33,493 nt of DNA from Moorena sp. SS36440bin_2. Its GTDB lineage: Bacteria; Cyanobacteriota; Cyanobacteriia; Cyanobacteriales; Coleofasciculaceae. Below, one piece after another: positions 16,516-24,136 of the stretch. The notes under the pieces are model-generated. The model had not been told where the DNA came from, searched no databases, and saw only the letters and a list, made by a program, of their open reading frames with translations. Positions within the stretch are counted from its first letter, which is position 1; every line of letters begins with the position of its first letter. The DNA is taken from assembly GCA_011524395.1 (NCBI GenBank), contig WTKN01000136.1, forward strand, positions 1 through 33,493, written 5' to 3'. Both the position numbers and the translations under genes were made by a program.

Positions 16516-17314
16516 CAACACGCTGCCTACTTATTTTGAGATGTGTCCTACCTAGCCTATTAATTGCTTTTTTACGGTTAGCAGAGCCTTTCTTCTTTCG
16601 GGAAACCCGACGTTGATAAAACTTTAAACGTTTCTCCCCTCTTCTGTAAAATCTTGGGTTAGGTTCTGAGTACCCATCAGAGTCTGTATAGAATTCTTTT
16701 AATCCAACATCTAAACCAACAGTAAAGCCAGTAGCTTCTAGTTGAAAGGCCGTAGGCCAAGCTTTCGCCGTAGGCGACGCTGCGCGAACGCGAACGGAAT
16801 TATCTGCTTTGACGCAAAACTGGACATAATAACCATCGGCTCTTTGGAGGATACGAACCCGCTTGATCAGTTTCTGGTCGAAACGCCATAAGTCCCAAGT
16901 CCCCTTAAGCTTGACTTTACCGATTCCTTTCTTGTCGGTAAAATTTATAGATTTTTTATCTGGGGATAACTTCCACCCGGATTGCTTATATTCAACCGAC
17001 CTAGAATGTTTCTTAAAACGGGGATAGCCTTTTTTCCCATGTACTTTTTTCTTACAATTGTCGTAGAACCGCTTTATTGCCCGCTCTACATTTTCAACTG
17101 AAGCTTGACATGCATGACTGTTCAGGTCTTTGACAAAATTAAACTCTTCACGTATTTGGGTGTTGTAACGGTACAATTCTTTTTTGCCCACTCCATGGTT
17201 ATCCATCCAGTACCGAAGTACTTTATTCCGGACAAAGCGAGCCGTTATAATAGCTTCATTGATCGCTAATTTTTGAGGCTCTTTAAGGACAGCCTTGAAC
17301 TCCATTACCAACAC
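16493..17314 (-). pseudogene. tnpB: tnpB of copy 2, N-terminal piece
   Basis: This frame of 273 aa carries the N-terminal part of TnpB including RuvC-I (TVGLDVGLKEFYTDSDG) and the KKKGSANRKKA arginine/lysine-rich helix. It starts at a GTG at 17314 with a perfect AAGGAGGTGA Shine-Dalgarno sequence on the minus strand. It ends in repeat sequence at 16493, before the catalytic Glu. At 16748-16795 two interspersed repeat hairpins add about 15 in-frame codons (RVRAASPTAKAWPTA) just before RuvC-I. Together with 15859-16310 it formed one gene. Confidence 0.85.
16748..16795. repeat. Two interspersed palindromic repeats, in frame within tnpB
   Basis: Contains the hairpins GGCCGTAGGCC and TCGCCGTAGGCGA followed by GCGCGAACGCGAAC. 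It is the same family as the repeats at 15210, 17800 and 20146. The translated product replaces a short linker in related TnpB proteins. Confidence 0.72.
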
Positions 17315-17410
17315 CTGAAATCACCTCCTTGGTTCGTTTGCCTTACTTACTATTATAGCCGATAACGAGCGGGCAAAAGTTCCCGGACACTTAGGGAATA
17401 AATTCCTGTT

Positions 17411-17448
17411 CGGGCTAACCCCATGGATAGAATCGGTGGGGTTAGCCC
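17411..17448. other. Subterminal hairpin of IS copy 2
   Basis: GGGCTAACCCC and GGGGTTAGCCC pair over 11 bp, separated by about 14 nt. The hairpin sits upstream of tnpB, at a place comparable to the 20-bp palindrome of copy 1. Confidence 0.6.
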
Positions 17449-17449
17449 T

Positions 17450-17607
17450 CAGAGGTTGTCTGAGAAGTCTCATTTGCTACATCCAAGCCCCCTAAATCCC
17501 CCAATTTTGGGGGACTTTTAGAATAAAATTGACTCTTTCCCCCCCCCCAAACTTGGGGGGCTAGGGGGGCAAAATCCAGTATCAAAAAACTTTTAAGATA
17601 TCCTCTC
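17450..17607. mobile_element. MITE-like segment, about 158 bp
   Basis: Imperfect terminal inverted repeats, AGAGGTTGTCTGAGAAGT on the left and the complement of AGAGGATATCTTAAAAGT on the right (14 of 18 positions match), enclose C-rich/G-rich arms able to fold (ccccctaaatcccccaatttt... and ...acttggggggctaggggg). There is no coding capacity. It lies ten bases inside the left tip of IS copy 2. Confidence 0.6.
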
Positions 17608-17617
17608 AGGGTTTTTG

Positions 17618-18041
17618 GTCAGAAATACGAAGCCAAACGGCAGCAGATATTCGAGAGTATGACTCATCTGGTCGAAATTGACCTGTTGCGAGATGGAGAA
17701 CCCTTGCCTGTTTCTAACAGCAGTAATTCGAGTCATTATCGGATATTAGTCAGTCGTTCTAATACCCGTCCCACGGCTGACTTGTACCTGTTTAATTTAT
17801 GCGATTGGCCGTAGGCCACGCCAAAGGCGAACGCATTCCCTCTTTTCAGCTTCCCCTTCTTCCTGGGGATACGGAACCAATGGTAGAATTACAGACATTG
17901 ATGGATGAGCTTTATGACCAGTTAGGCTACGACTATTTTATTGACTATAGCACTAGTCCGCCACTCCCTTGGTCCGAAGATGATGTGGCATCTTGGACAG
18001 GAGATCGTCGAGAATTTATTTGTGACTTAGGACACAAATAA
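17618..18041 (+). pseudogene. DUF4058 gene, C-terminal piece
   Basis: Encodes RQKYEAKRQQIFESMTHLVE and YRILVSRSNTRPTADLYLFN, then a repeat of about 32 bp (17800-17831) that shifts the frame by two and adds TAG. After that the family sequence resumes as RIPSFQLPLLPGDTEPMVEL and goes on to the DYSTSPPLPWSEDD motif typical of the C-terminus. The last codons fall in an 18-bp hairpin, so the natural end may also be altered. This gene carries at least four separate lesions. Confidence 0.92.
17800..17834 (+). repeat. Palindromic repeat inserted in DUF4058, frame-shifting
   Basis: TGCGATTGGCCGTAGGCC continues to GGCGAACGC. The GCGATTGGCCGTAGGCCACG start is identical to that of the copy at 20146. Comparison with the DUF4058 pattern FNL..RIPSF shows it is an insertion. 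Confidence 0.82.
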
Positions 18042-18050
18042 ATTCTCGAC
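18007..18050. terminator. Perfect 18-bp hairpin over the DUF4058 stop codon
   Basis: GTCGAGAATTTATTTGTG at 18007-18024 pairs without mismatch with 18033-18050 around an 8-nt loop. The stop codon lies in the right arm. No U tract follows, so it may be a terminator of weak type, or a short palindromic insertion that rewrote the last residues. Confidence 0.5.
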
Positions 18051-18129
18051 TGTATCAAGCCATAGCTGATTAGCCTCAAAATATAGTAAGCGTTTTAGAG
18101 CCCATGTCGCCCCTAAACCTATCTAAGTC

Positions 18130-19911
18130 TTAAAAGCGCTTCGCCAACATAGCAATCTGTTTGGCATTGTTTGCGAGTTCAGTCCCATCACCCTTACGCC
18201 AGTATACTTCGTCTCCAACATATGACAGTTCCTTCTGCGGCAAAATATTAATAAGGATAACACCTAAGCCATCCCATGAAGGGAAACCCAGATGTGATAG
18301 CACTGAGTCCCTAAGTGATGGAGATAAATCAGAATTTTTTATTGCGTTTTTCCATTTTGAGAAGTATTCTTGTTCTGATATACCTAGGACTTTAGCTTCT
18401 CGATTTACACCAGCGACAAACCACTTTCCAATCTGTCTACACTCTATATTATCGAGCTCTTTAATTCGATCGGCATCGGCCTTTTTATCAGTCACCCCAA
18501 TAATTATCTTTCCAGTTTTGTCTGGACCATTGTTTGCGATCGCACAGATTGTTTGGATAACCTGAACAATAAGCTGGTTATCAACATTTCGCTGATGAGA
18601 AAGTGAAAGAACTCCTTGCTTTAGTTCATAGTTAGGTAGCTCACTCTCTGATCTAGTCAACATAGACTCAAGATCAGTTATTGAAGGATTATCATAAATT
18701 TGTGGTTTATTTTCTTTTTCAGTAAAAAAGCCTCCAATTAATACCTTAACTAGGTCTACATTCTTACGTCGCTCCTCAGGTTTGGTAGCTGTCCGGGTTG
18801 TACCTATTCTTTTAGCCAGGTTAAAAATTGCTTTCCTAATACCTGAATAATCAGTTATCTCTTTGCTTTCTTTAAAAATTAATTCGTGTAAAGCAATCAT
18901 AATAATAGCAAACATAGATGGAAAAGCATTACGTGATTTATTTCCAAAAACAATATCTCTTAGCTTTTCAGATTTTCCTTTATTGCAAATCCTAATAATT
19001 TCATTAACACAGTATTGAAATTCCTCGGTAAATCGTTTACTGCCATATAATTTAAGCTCATCCAGAATTCTTTCTGATTCATTGCTTGCTTGTTTATAAA
19101 TTTTATCAAGAGTATCTTTTGATCGCTCAATCATTCTTTTACCTACAATGCACGCAGCTATATCCGCGATACAGTGTTCATCCATGCTATCTCGCAAATC
19201 CGTTGACCTCAGAATACCTTGCTTCACCCAAAATACATTATCAGCCTGAACAGTATAGCCCTGTTTCATATTCTTCTTTTGTAAATCAATACTGATAGAT
19301 GGCATCTGTTGCAAAGTCAAAATATCAGTGTCAGTTTGGTCTCCTCGAAGGATAGACGCAATTTTTATGACCATATTAGAAAAATCATTTTGTACACCAG
19401 CCTGACGCCTTTCTTGCTCACTTAAACGACGGCCATATGTATTGATTCTGTCAAAAACATCATTGACTTCAGTTTCTGTGGCATTACGCATTACTGAGAA
19501 GGCCAGATTATAGTCTAATATCACGCTAACTTCTTTCTGAGAAAGAAATGACTTTCCTTTGGTGTTCGCTACGAATGATCCTTCATCTGCTCGACTCTTC
19601 GCCGTTGTAAAATACTGAATATCGAAATACTTTTTATCTTCAGTACAAAACCCATTTTCTATGAACGACATAATACTGTGCAGTCTTTGCAAACCATCAA
19701 TAATTTCATAAGTTTCACGAGAATCATCTAGCTCAGCAATTAAAATTGCTGGAATGGGATATTTTTTAAGGATTGACTCGATTAGTTTTTGCTTTTCTTC
19801 CAAAGTCCAAACCAACTTTCTCTGATACCGACGGTTTACAAATAGCTTGTTTTCGCTGTACCATGTGTAGACAGATTGGATTGATTTAGCTTGTGGAATC
19901 AATTCAGCCAT
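18130..19911 (-). CDS. DUF262 (GmrS-like) - AlbA_2/Schlafen fusion, putative defence protein
   Basis: I prefer the ATG at 19911 (593 aa), because GGAGAA lies 11 bases upstream. A longer start exists at 19935. In 601-aa numbering, the N-terminal DUF262 domain shows RRYQRKLVW at 35-43, IIDGLQRL at 78-85 (the DGQQR nucleotide-binding motif) and FDRINTYGRRLS at 161-172. A helical middle follows. The C-terminal part (about 429-590) has ELKQG, ICAIANNG, KIIIGVTD and VYWRKGDGT, the pattern of AlbA_2/Schlafen-type nucleic-acid binding domains. DUF262 occurs with an HNH nuclease (DUF1524) in the type IV enzyme GmrSD, but no HNH motif is present here. It stands alone beside insertion elements and a Uma2 gene. 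A defence role is inferred; the fusion itself is visible. Confidence 0.85.
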   Translation of the reverse strand: MAELIPQAKSIQSVYTWYSENKLFVNRRYQRKLVWTLEEKQKLIESILKKYPIPAILIAELDDSRETYEIIDGLQRLHSIMSFIENGFCTEDKKYFDIQYFTTAKSRADEGSFVANTKGKSFLSQKEVSVILDYNLAFSVMRNATETEVNDVFDRINTYGRRLSEQERRQAGVQNDFSNMVIKIASILRGDQTDTDILTLQQMPSISIDLQKKNMKQGYTVQADNVFWVKQGILRSTDLRDSMDEHCIADIAACIVGKRMIERSKDTLDKIYKQASNESERILDELKLYGSKRFTEEFQYCVNEIIRICNKGKSEKLRDIVFGNKSRNAFPSMFAIIMIALHELIFKESKEITDYSGIRKAIFNLAKRIGTTRTATKPEERRKNVDLVKVLIGGFFTEKENKPQIYDNPSITDLESMLTRSESELPNYELKQGVLSLSHQRNVDNQLIVQVIQTICAIANNGPDKTGKIIIGVTDKKADADRIKELDNIECRQIGKWFVAGVNREAKVLGISEQEYFSKWKNAIKNSDLSPSLRDSVLSHLGFPSWDGLGVILINILPQKELSYVGDEVYWRKGDGTELANNAKQIAMLAKRF

Positions 19912-19935
19912 TGTATTTATAGTTCTCCATAACAC

Positions 19936-20275
19936 TTGATATCCTATATTATCTAGAGTGCCCTCTTAAGCAGGGTAAATACCATCAAATGGGGATCTAC
20001 CGAAACTAGTAGGGTGTATCTCCTAAAAGCTATTTGACTCGGTGGTGCGTTACGGGAAAGACTGTTCCAACTGGCGAAGAGGCTGAAAATTAGGGATAGC
20101 GCGTCCCTAACACACCCTACTCAACTAAAAACCCATATCCATTAAGCGATTGGCCGTAGGCCACGCTACGCGAACACAAGTTAGTTGAACTACCCAGAAT
20201 CCCAATGTAATTCCCCGAAGTGACTTCTTTATCTTCTGCTCTCTCGTTATATCTCAATTGCCAGGATTAACAGTT
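19936..20275. repeat. Gene-free region with a MITE-like element and a palindromic repeat
   Basis: GTAGGGTGT at 20009-20017 and its complement ACACCCTAC at 20112-20120 bound a 112-bp segment containing GGTGGTGCGTTACGGG. This pattern of inverted GTAGGGTG ends is common in small non-coding elements of cyanobacteria. A 32-bp interspersed repeat (GCGATTGGCCGTAGGCCACG...) follows at 20146-20177. The rest is the leader of the Uma2 gene. Confidence 0.6.
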
Positions 20276-20878
20276 ATGTCAAGTCAACTAGAACCCCTAC
20301 TCAAGCTAATAGTCCCACCATCGTTAGACCTCAAAGTCAGTGACCAACAATTTGAACAATTAGCCACTGCTAACCGAGACCTGAGATTAGAAAGAACTGC
20401 TGAGGGAAAATTGATTGTGAATCCACCAACAGGATGGGAAACCGGTAAAAGAAATCTTAGTATTACCAGGCAATTGGGAAATTGGTATGAGGAAAACCCG
20501 GAAAAAGGAGAAGCATTTGACTCATCTACCGGATTTGAACTTCCCAATGGCTCCAATCGTTCCCCTGATAGCTCTTGGGTGTCACGTGACCGCTGGGATG
20601 CACTGACAGAGGAACAAAAACAAACCTTTCCTAAAATCTGTCCTGATTTCGTAATTGAGTTGCGATCAAAGTCTGACAGTCTCAAGGAACTACGGGCAAA
20701 AATGCAAGAGTATATTGACAATGGCTTGCCCTTGGGGTGGCTGATTGACCCTCAGAATCAACGAGTTGAAATTTATCGGTCAGGACAAAAAACTGAGGTT
20801 ATAGATAATCCGAAAGAGTTATCTGGAGAAGCAGTGCTTCCGGGTTTCAAACTTAAATTACAAGGTATTGTAAACTGA
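20276..20878 (+). CDS. Uma2 family putative restriction endonuclease (DUF820)
   Basis: I start at the ATG at 20276 (200 aa), which has AGGA nine bases upstream. An in-frame TTG lies at 20258. The protein matches the Uma2 family, very abundant in cyanobacteria, with a PD-(D/E)XK nuclease fold. The conserved core SPDSSWVSRDRW, then CPDFVIELRSKSD (Asp and Glu of the active site) and LGWLIDPQ are all present. The expected catalytic Lys after ELRSKSD is represented by the K in RSKSD. The family's biological role is unknown. Despite its name, no methylase is encoded nearby, so this is not a restriction-modification pair. Confidence 0.9.
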   Translation: MSSQLEPLLKLIVPPSLDLKVSDQQFEQLATANRDLRLERTAEGKLIVNPPTGWETGKRNLSITRQLGNWYEENPEKGEAFDSSTGFELPNGSNRSPDSSWVSRDRWDALTEEQKQTFPKICPDFVIELRSKSDSLKELRAKMQEYIDNGLPLGWLIDPQNQRVEIYRSGQKTEVIDNPKELSGEAVLPGFKLKLQGIVN

Positions 20879-21234
20879 TTCCCAGGGTAAACCCATCTTA
20901 CCTTTAACAGCAACTAGAAGATGCTGATAAATTCATTATTCTCCTGCTCCAAGTTAAGGACAATTCAGCTATCAGTTAATGCGCTACGCGCACGCTACGC
21001 CAACAGCTTTTGAATAAAAGAGGTAAGCATTGGTTGCGTCGAAGCCTGTGCCACACGCGAACGAGGTTTTTTTGAAGCTGTTCGCGTAGCGTGGCCAAAG
21101 GCCTTCGGCTGACGGCTGACGGCTGACAACTGACCGCTAACAACTGACGAATTCTTGATAAATTCTTGATTTTCGGGGATTAGCCTTTGTAGCAGGTTAA
21201 CTTAGTAAAGAAGCAGTTAGGAGAGTTTACGATT
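20879..21234. repeat. Gene-free region with interspersed repeats
   Basis: Copies of the ATGCGCTACGCGCACGCTAC and GTTCGCGTAGCGTGGCC types lie at about 20979-21003 and 21079-21103. They are followed by a ggctgac array (about 21107-21128) and an aactgaccgct/aactgacga pair. No gene is seen. Confidence 0.7.
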
Positions 21235-21330
21235 ATGGAATCCCATGATTTTTTGATGTTAGTTCTGTTACTAAGTCCTGGTATGTTGCTTTCAGCAGTG
21301 ATCATGCTCACCTTTGCCGCTGGTGGGTGA
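21235..21330 (+). CDS. Small membrane peptide, 31 aa, possibly truncated by IS
   Basis: The ORF has an ATG with AGGAG ten to fourteen bases upstream. It encodes MESHDFLMLVLLLSPGMLLS plus AVIMLTFAAGG, a single transmembrane helix in the style of very small photosynthetic or NDH subunits, though I cannot name it. Its stop codon TGA is the first part of TGACATACTCC, which by its pattern is the tip of the neighbouring tnpB element. The natural C-terminus may therefore have been lost. Confidence 0.45.
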   Translation: MESHDFLMLVLLLSPGMLLSAVIMLTFAAGG

Positions 21331-22680
21331 CATACTCCTACACTGACCTTTTCAGGTTCAGTGTAGGCTTCTTTCCAACTCCACCCATTGGTTCGGATAC
21401 TCGGAAAGCTTTACTGCTGACGGGATGCCCCACCGCCAAGTTTAATATATTAATTGCCGCGTTTATGTCCCTATCCGCTGTGTATCCACAATGAGGGCAA
21501 GAATGAATTCGGTCTTTTAATTTCTTTGGAACCTTTTTGCCACAATTAGAACAGTTTTGGCTAGTATTTCGGGGATCCACTGCTTTCGTTACCAGTCCAG
21601 CATTCTCGGCTTTGACTGACAGGATTGAGAGGAATTGACCCCACCCAGCATCTAAAACTGATTTTGCCATTTTGGTCTTGGCCAGACCTTTGATATTGAG
21701 CTTTTCATGAGCTACCATATCGTGATCATCTAGTAGACCTTTTGCGGTTTTAAAGTGAAAATCTTTCCTGGTATCAGCTACCTTTTTGTGAGCCTTTCCT
21801 AGTTTGAATACAGCCTTCTTTCTATTATTACTCCCTTTCTTAGATCGACTAACAGCTTTATGAATTTTCTTAAGTCGTTTGTGAGCTTTCCGATAATACT
21901 GAGGGATTTCCACTTCTGTACCATCAGATTTAACCAAAAACGACTTAAGACCCATGTCAATACCAATAGGTTTACTGACGCTATTGATCGGAATGATATC
22001 GGGAACAGTATCATCTTGAATCGATAGGGTAACATAATAGCCATCGGCCTTTCGGGTTATCGTAGCTGTTTTTATTTTAAAGCCATCAGGAATTGGTCTA
22101 TGGTAAATCATTTTGACTTGCCCAAATTTTGGCAAGGTCAATAGATTCCCGTTAATTGGGTTTTTAGAGAGGGAAGGAAAGGTAAAAGAACGGTACCTGT
22201 TATTACTCTTGAATCTGGGTCTGCCGCTTCTGTTCCCATTGCAATCCCCCTTCAAAAACCGCTTAAAAGCTAAGTCTACCCTTTTAACGCAGTCTTGCAG
22301 AACCTGAGAGTGTATTTCCTCGTACCACGGCCTGCTTTTCTTTAAATCAGGAAGAGTTTTCTTCTGTGAAAAATAGTCGGGATTTTCCCTAAGTTCTGGT
22401 AGATGGCAAACAAGAGGACAAGAATTCGCGGCACAACGGTTCTGTTCGTACCAATCAAACCTATCGGCTAACAAGTAATTATACTGGTGGCGCAACATGT
22501 CCAGCCACTTTTCTATTTTCGCGATCTGTGATTTAGTTAATCGCAGTCTGTATTGGTAAGCTAACCTCATTGTTGCCCTCTTGTTTCTCGACCTATTATT
22601 ATATTAACAAATCTTATGACATGTATCAATGCAAAATGAAATATAAAACAGTTATGATTAGGCTAAATGACGCAGGAAAA
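21328..22680 (-). mobile_element. tnpB-only IS200/IS605-type element, copy 3 (left boundary approximate)
   Basis: The minus-strand right end carries the hairpin CTACACTGAACC/GGTCAGTGTAG (21333-21364), in which the tnpB stop codon lies, followed by GAGTATGTCA at the tip. The left tip is not identifiable by eye. It should lie upstream of 22570, within about 22600-22700. No tnpA is present. Confidence 0.7.
21338..22570 (-). CDS. tnpB: TnpB RNA-guided nuclease homolog, intact
   Basis: This 410-aa protein has a complete TnpB layout. The N-terminal WED/REC-like part is followed by RuvC-I (GIDMGLKSFLVKSDG), the basic KKGSNNRKKA helix, RuvC-II Glu in MVAHEKLNIKGL, a zinc ribbon (CSNCG ... CPHCGY) and RuvC-III Asp in DRDINAAINIL. 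The stop codon lies within the right-end hairpin, as in elements where the guide (omega/reRNA) overlaps the end of the gene. TnpB cuts DNA at sites matching the guide next to a target-adjacent motif and helps keep the element in place. Of the three tnpB genes in the window, this is the only one with all usual catalytic residues and no repeat insertions. Confidence 0.93.
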   Translation of the reverse strand: MRLAYQYRLRLTKSQIAKIEKWLDMLRHQYNYLLADRFDWYEQNRCAANSCPLVCHLPELRENPDYFSQKKTLPDLKKSRPWYEEIHSQVLQDCVKRVDLAFKRFLKGDCNGNRSGRPRFKSNNRYRSFTFPSLSKNPINGNLLTLPKFGQVKMIYHRPIPDGFKIKTATITRKADGYYVTLSIQDDTVPDIIPINSVSKPIGIDMGLKSFLVKSDGTEVEIPQYYRKAHKRLKKIHKAVSRSKKGSNNRKKAVFKLGKAHKKVADTRKDFHFKTAKGLLDDHDMVAHEKLNIKGLAKTKMAKSVLDAGWGQFLSILSVKAENAGLVTKAVDPRNTSQNCSNCGKKVPKKLKDRIHSCPHCGYTADRDINAAINILNLAVGHPVSSKAFRVSEPMGGVGKKPTLNLKRSV

Positions 22681-23029
22681 ACGACAACTTAAACAGGAAG
22701 CACCTCCAGTAGCCTGACCTACGGTCAATCCTAGGGGGATGACTTCCTCCGAATTGCTCAGAAGCTTGATAGCTCGTTTTCCTATTCCATGCATATCCTG
22801 TGCAAAATTCATCCCACACTCATGGCGTAGCATTGAGTATGGGGCTTCTTTCGCCGGAAAGCTAAGCTCGACAAAGTCTGATCAACTACTCTTTAGCGGA
22901 AAAATTAGTCAAGCCGTGGGAGATACACTTAATTGCCTTAGCTTGGGGGAAATACCTTAGTATTTATATCAAGAGTATTTCTATCAAGCAAGAATCCCAC
23001 GGCACCATGAAGCTTTAGTATTGGATGTG
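22681..23029. other. Gene-free region with two hairpins, possible IS remnant
   Basis: CCCACACTCA at 22813-22822 pairs with TGAGTATGGG at 22834-22843 (one wobble pair), loop 11 nt. GCCGTGGGA at 22913-22921 and TCCCACGGC at 22995-23003 form a 9-bp inverted repeat with a 73-nt spacer. An interspersed repeat (agcctgacctacggtcaatc) sits at about 22711-22730. The hairpins resemble ends of tnpB elements, but no coding remnant is recognisable. Confidence 0.35.
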
Positions 23030-23740
23030 TTAAATTTCCCGGATCACGGTCTGACCATCCTTAACTTCTCCAACTAGAACCAGATCGGTAACCCCAACAA
23101 ATAAACCATTTTCCAGAACACCAGGAATATTATTGATAGTTTTCTCTAGCTCAGCTGGGTTATCAATGGCGTCAAATTTAACATCAACCACCATATTTCC
23201 CTGATCTGTAATCACTGGTCCAGCTTTTTTGACCCCCATGCGCAGTTCCGGTTTACCCCCTAGCTTTTCAATGGCATTCATAACTGGTGTGATTGCCATC
23301 GGGATAACTTCTACAGGTAATAGGAAGGTAGACCCCAAGTGGTCAACTATTTTAGTGCTATCCACCACTACGATAAATTGTTTGGCCAGGGAATCTACAA
23401 TTTTCTCACGGGTGTGGGCAGCGCCACCCCCCTTAATCAAATTTTTCTGGGGATCGACTTCGTCAGCACCATCAATCGCTACATCAATGTGATCCACCGC
23501 ATCAAGGGTAGTCAAAGGAATACCGTACTGTTTCGCCAAGACTTCTGCCTGGAAAGAGGTGGGGATGCCTACAATATCCTTAATCTCTCCATAGTTTAAG
23601 CGATCGCCTAAAAACTGAATTGCATAGGCAGTCGTTGAACCAGTGCCTAGCCCCACAATCATTCCCGACTGCACCCGCTTGGCAGCTGCTTTGCCAACTT
23701 CCTGTTTCATTAGCTTAATGGGGTCAATTTCTGCACTCAT
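23030..23740 (-). CDS. rpiA: Ribose-5-phosphate isomerase A
   Basis: This 236-aa enzyme interconverts ribose-5-phosphate and ribulose-5-phosphate in the Calvin cycle and the pentose phosphate pathway. It shows the phosphate loop [12 protein letters not shown] near 31-42, DGADEVDP near 90 (catalytic Asp), [13 protein letters not shown] near 103-115 (catalytic Glu and Lys) and [11 protein letters not shown]. Length is normal. It stands alone on the minus strand between a gene-free region and the RNA-binding protein gene. A short gtgattagtggttagtggtc repeat lies just upstream of the start. Confidence 0.96.
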   Translation of the reverse strand: MSAEIDPIKLMKQEVGKAAAKRVQSGMIVGLGTGSTTAYAIQFLGDRLNYGEIKDIVGIPTSFQAEVLAKQYGIPLTTLDAVDHIDVAIDGADEVDPQKNLIKGGGAAHTREKIVDSLAKQFIVVVDSTKIVDHLGSTFLLPVEVIPMAITPVMNAIEKLGGKPELRMGVKKAGPVITDQGNMVVDVKFDAIDNPAELEKTINNIPGVLENGLFVGVTDLVLVGEVKDGQTVIREI

Positions 23741-24136
23741 AACAACGTTAGTGATTAGTGGTTAGTGGTCAGTGGTTAAAACTTAAGTTTTAGTTCACAA
23801 TTGATAATTGTAAATCGATTGGGTAACAGAGGATGCAAAATTACTTGACCTCCCTTTTAAATCACTATAAACCTATAGGGATTTGGCACTGATCATGACC
23901 CAAAAAAAATAAAAGACTCTCTGTCTGGCAGAATGAGTCAGATATATCGAACTATTAAAGCAGTACTATCAGCAGACTGGTCAAACCCAGGCGCTAAGTG
24001 ATTAAATCTTTTATTTAAAAATTCCCTCGAAAGCTTTAAGCTTTACAGAGCAATAAGCCCACGCCTCCCGGACGGGTAGGACGTAGGGCTAATCTTGCCA
24101 GAATTGCTAATCGAAATCAGTTAGATGTATCCCAAC
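23741..24136. other. Gene-free region with a structured hairpin
   Basis: AGCCC at 24056-24060 and GGGCT at 24086-24090 close a stem. Inside it CCTCCCG pairs with CGGGTAGG (one bulge). It lies about 47 nt downstream of the RRM gene stop on the minus strand and may be the 3' end structure of that message. The rest (gaattagaattg-type AT-rich sequence and the rpiA leader) shows nothing. Confidence 0.45.

Larger units (their letters stand above)
15843..17617 (-). mobile_element. IS200/IS605-type tnpB-only element, copy 2, decayed
   Basis: Removing 15843-17617 joins GAAGGGC to GTCAGAAATAC and restores the DUF4058 frame (EG|RQKYEAKRQQ). On the minus strand the element starts CAAAAACCC and ends GAGTGTCAA, matching the tips of copy 1 (CAAAACA, GATGTCAA), and it lies directly 3' of CTGAC (copy 1 follows CCTAC). 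The right-end hairpin is CCCC/GGGG around TAGCTTCTAGCTA at 15849-15875. Its tnpB is broken by repeats, a stop and an extra hairpin, and a MITE-like piece sits near the left end. Confidence 0.82.

Noticed and set aside
18130-20878. DUF262 fusion plus Uma2 as a restriction-modification system
   Set aside because: No methyltransferase or HNH nuclease is encoded. The genes are divergently placed and separated by repeats.
22739-22960. 73-codon plus-strand frame
   Set aside because: It runs through two hairpins, has no ribosome binding site and resembles no family. It is probably chance.
23741-24136. Possible tRNA or riboswitch near 24056-24090
   Set aside because: The hairpin is too short for a tRNA cloverleaf, and no known riboswitch core is recognisable. 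Kept as a simple structured element.
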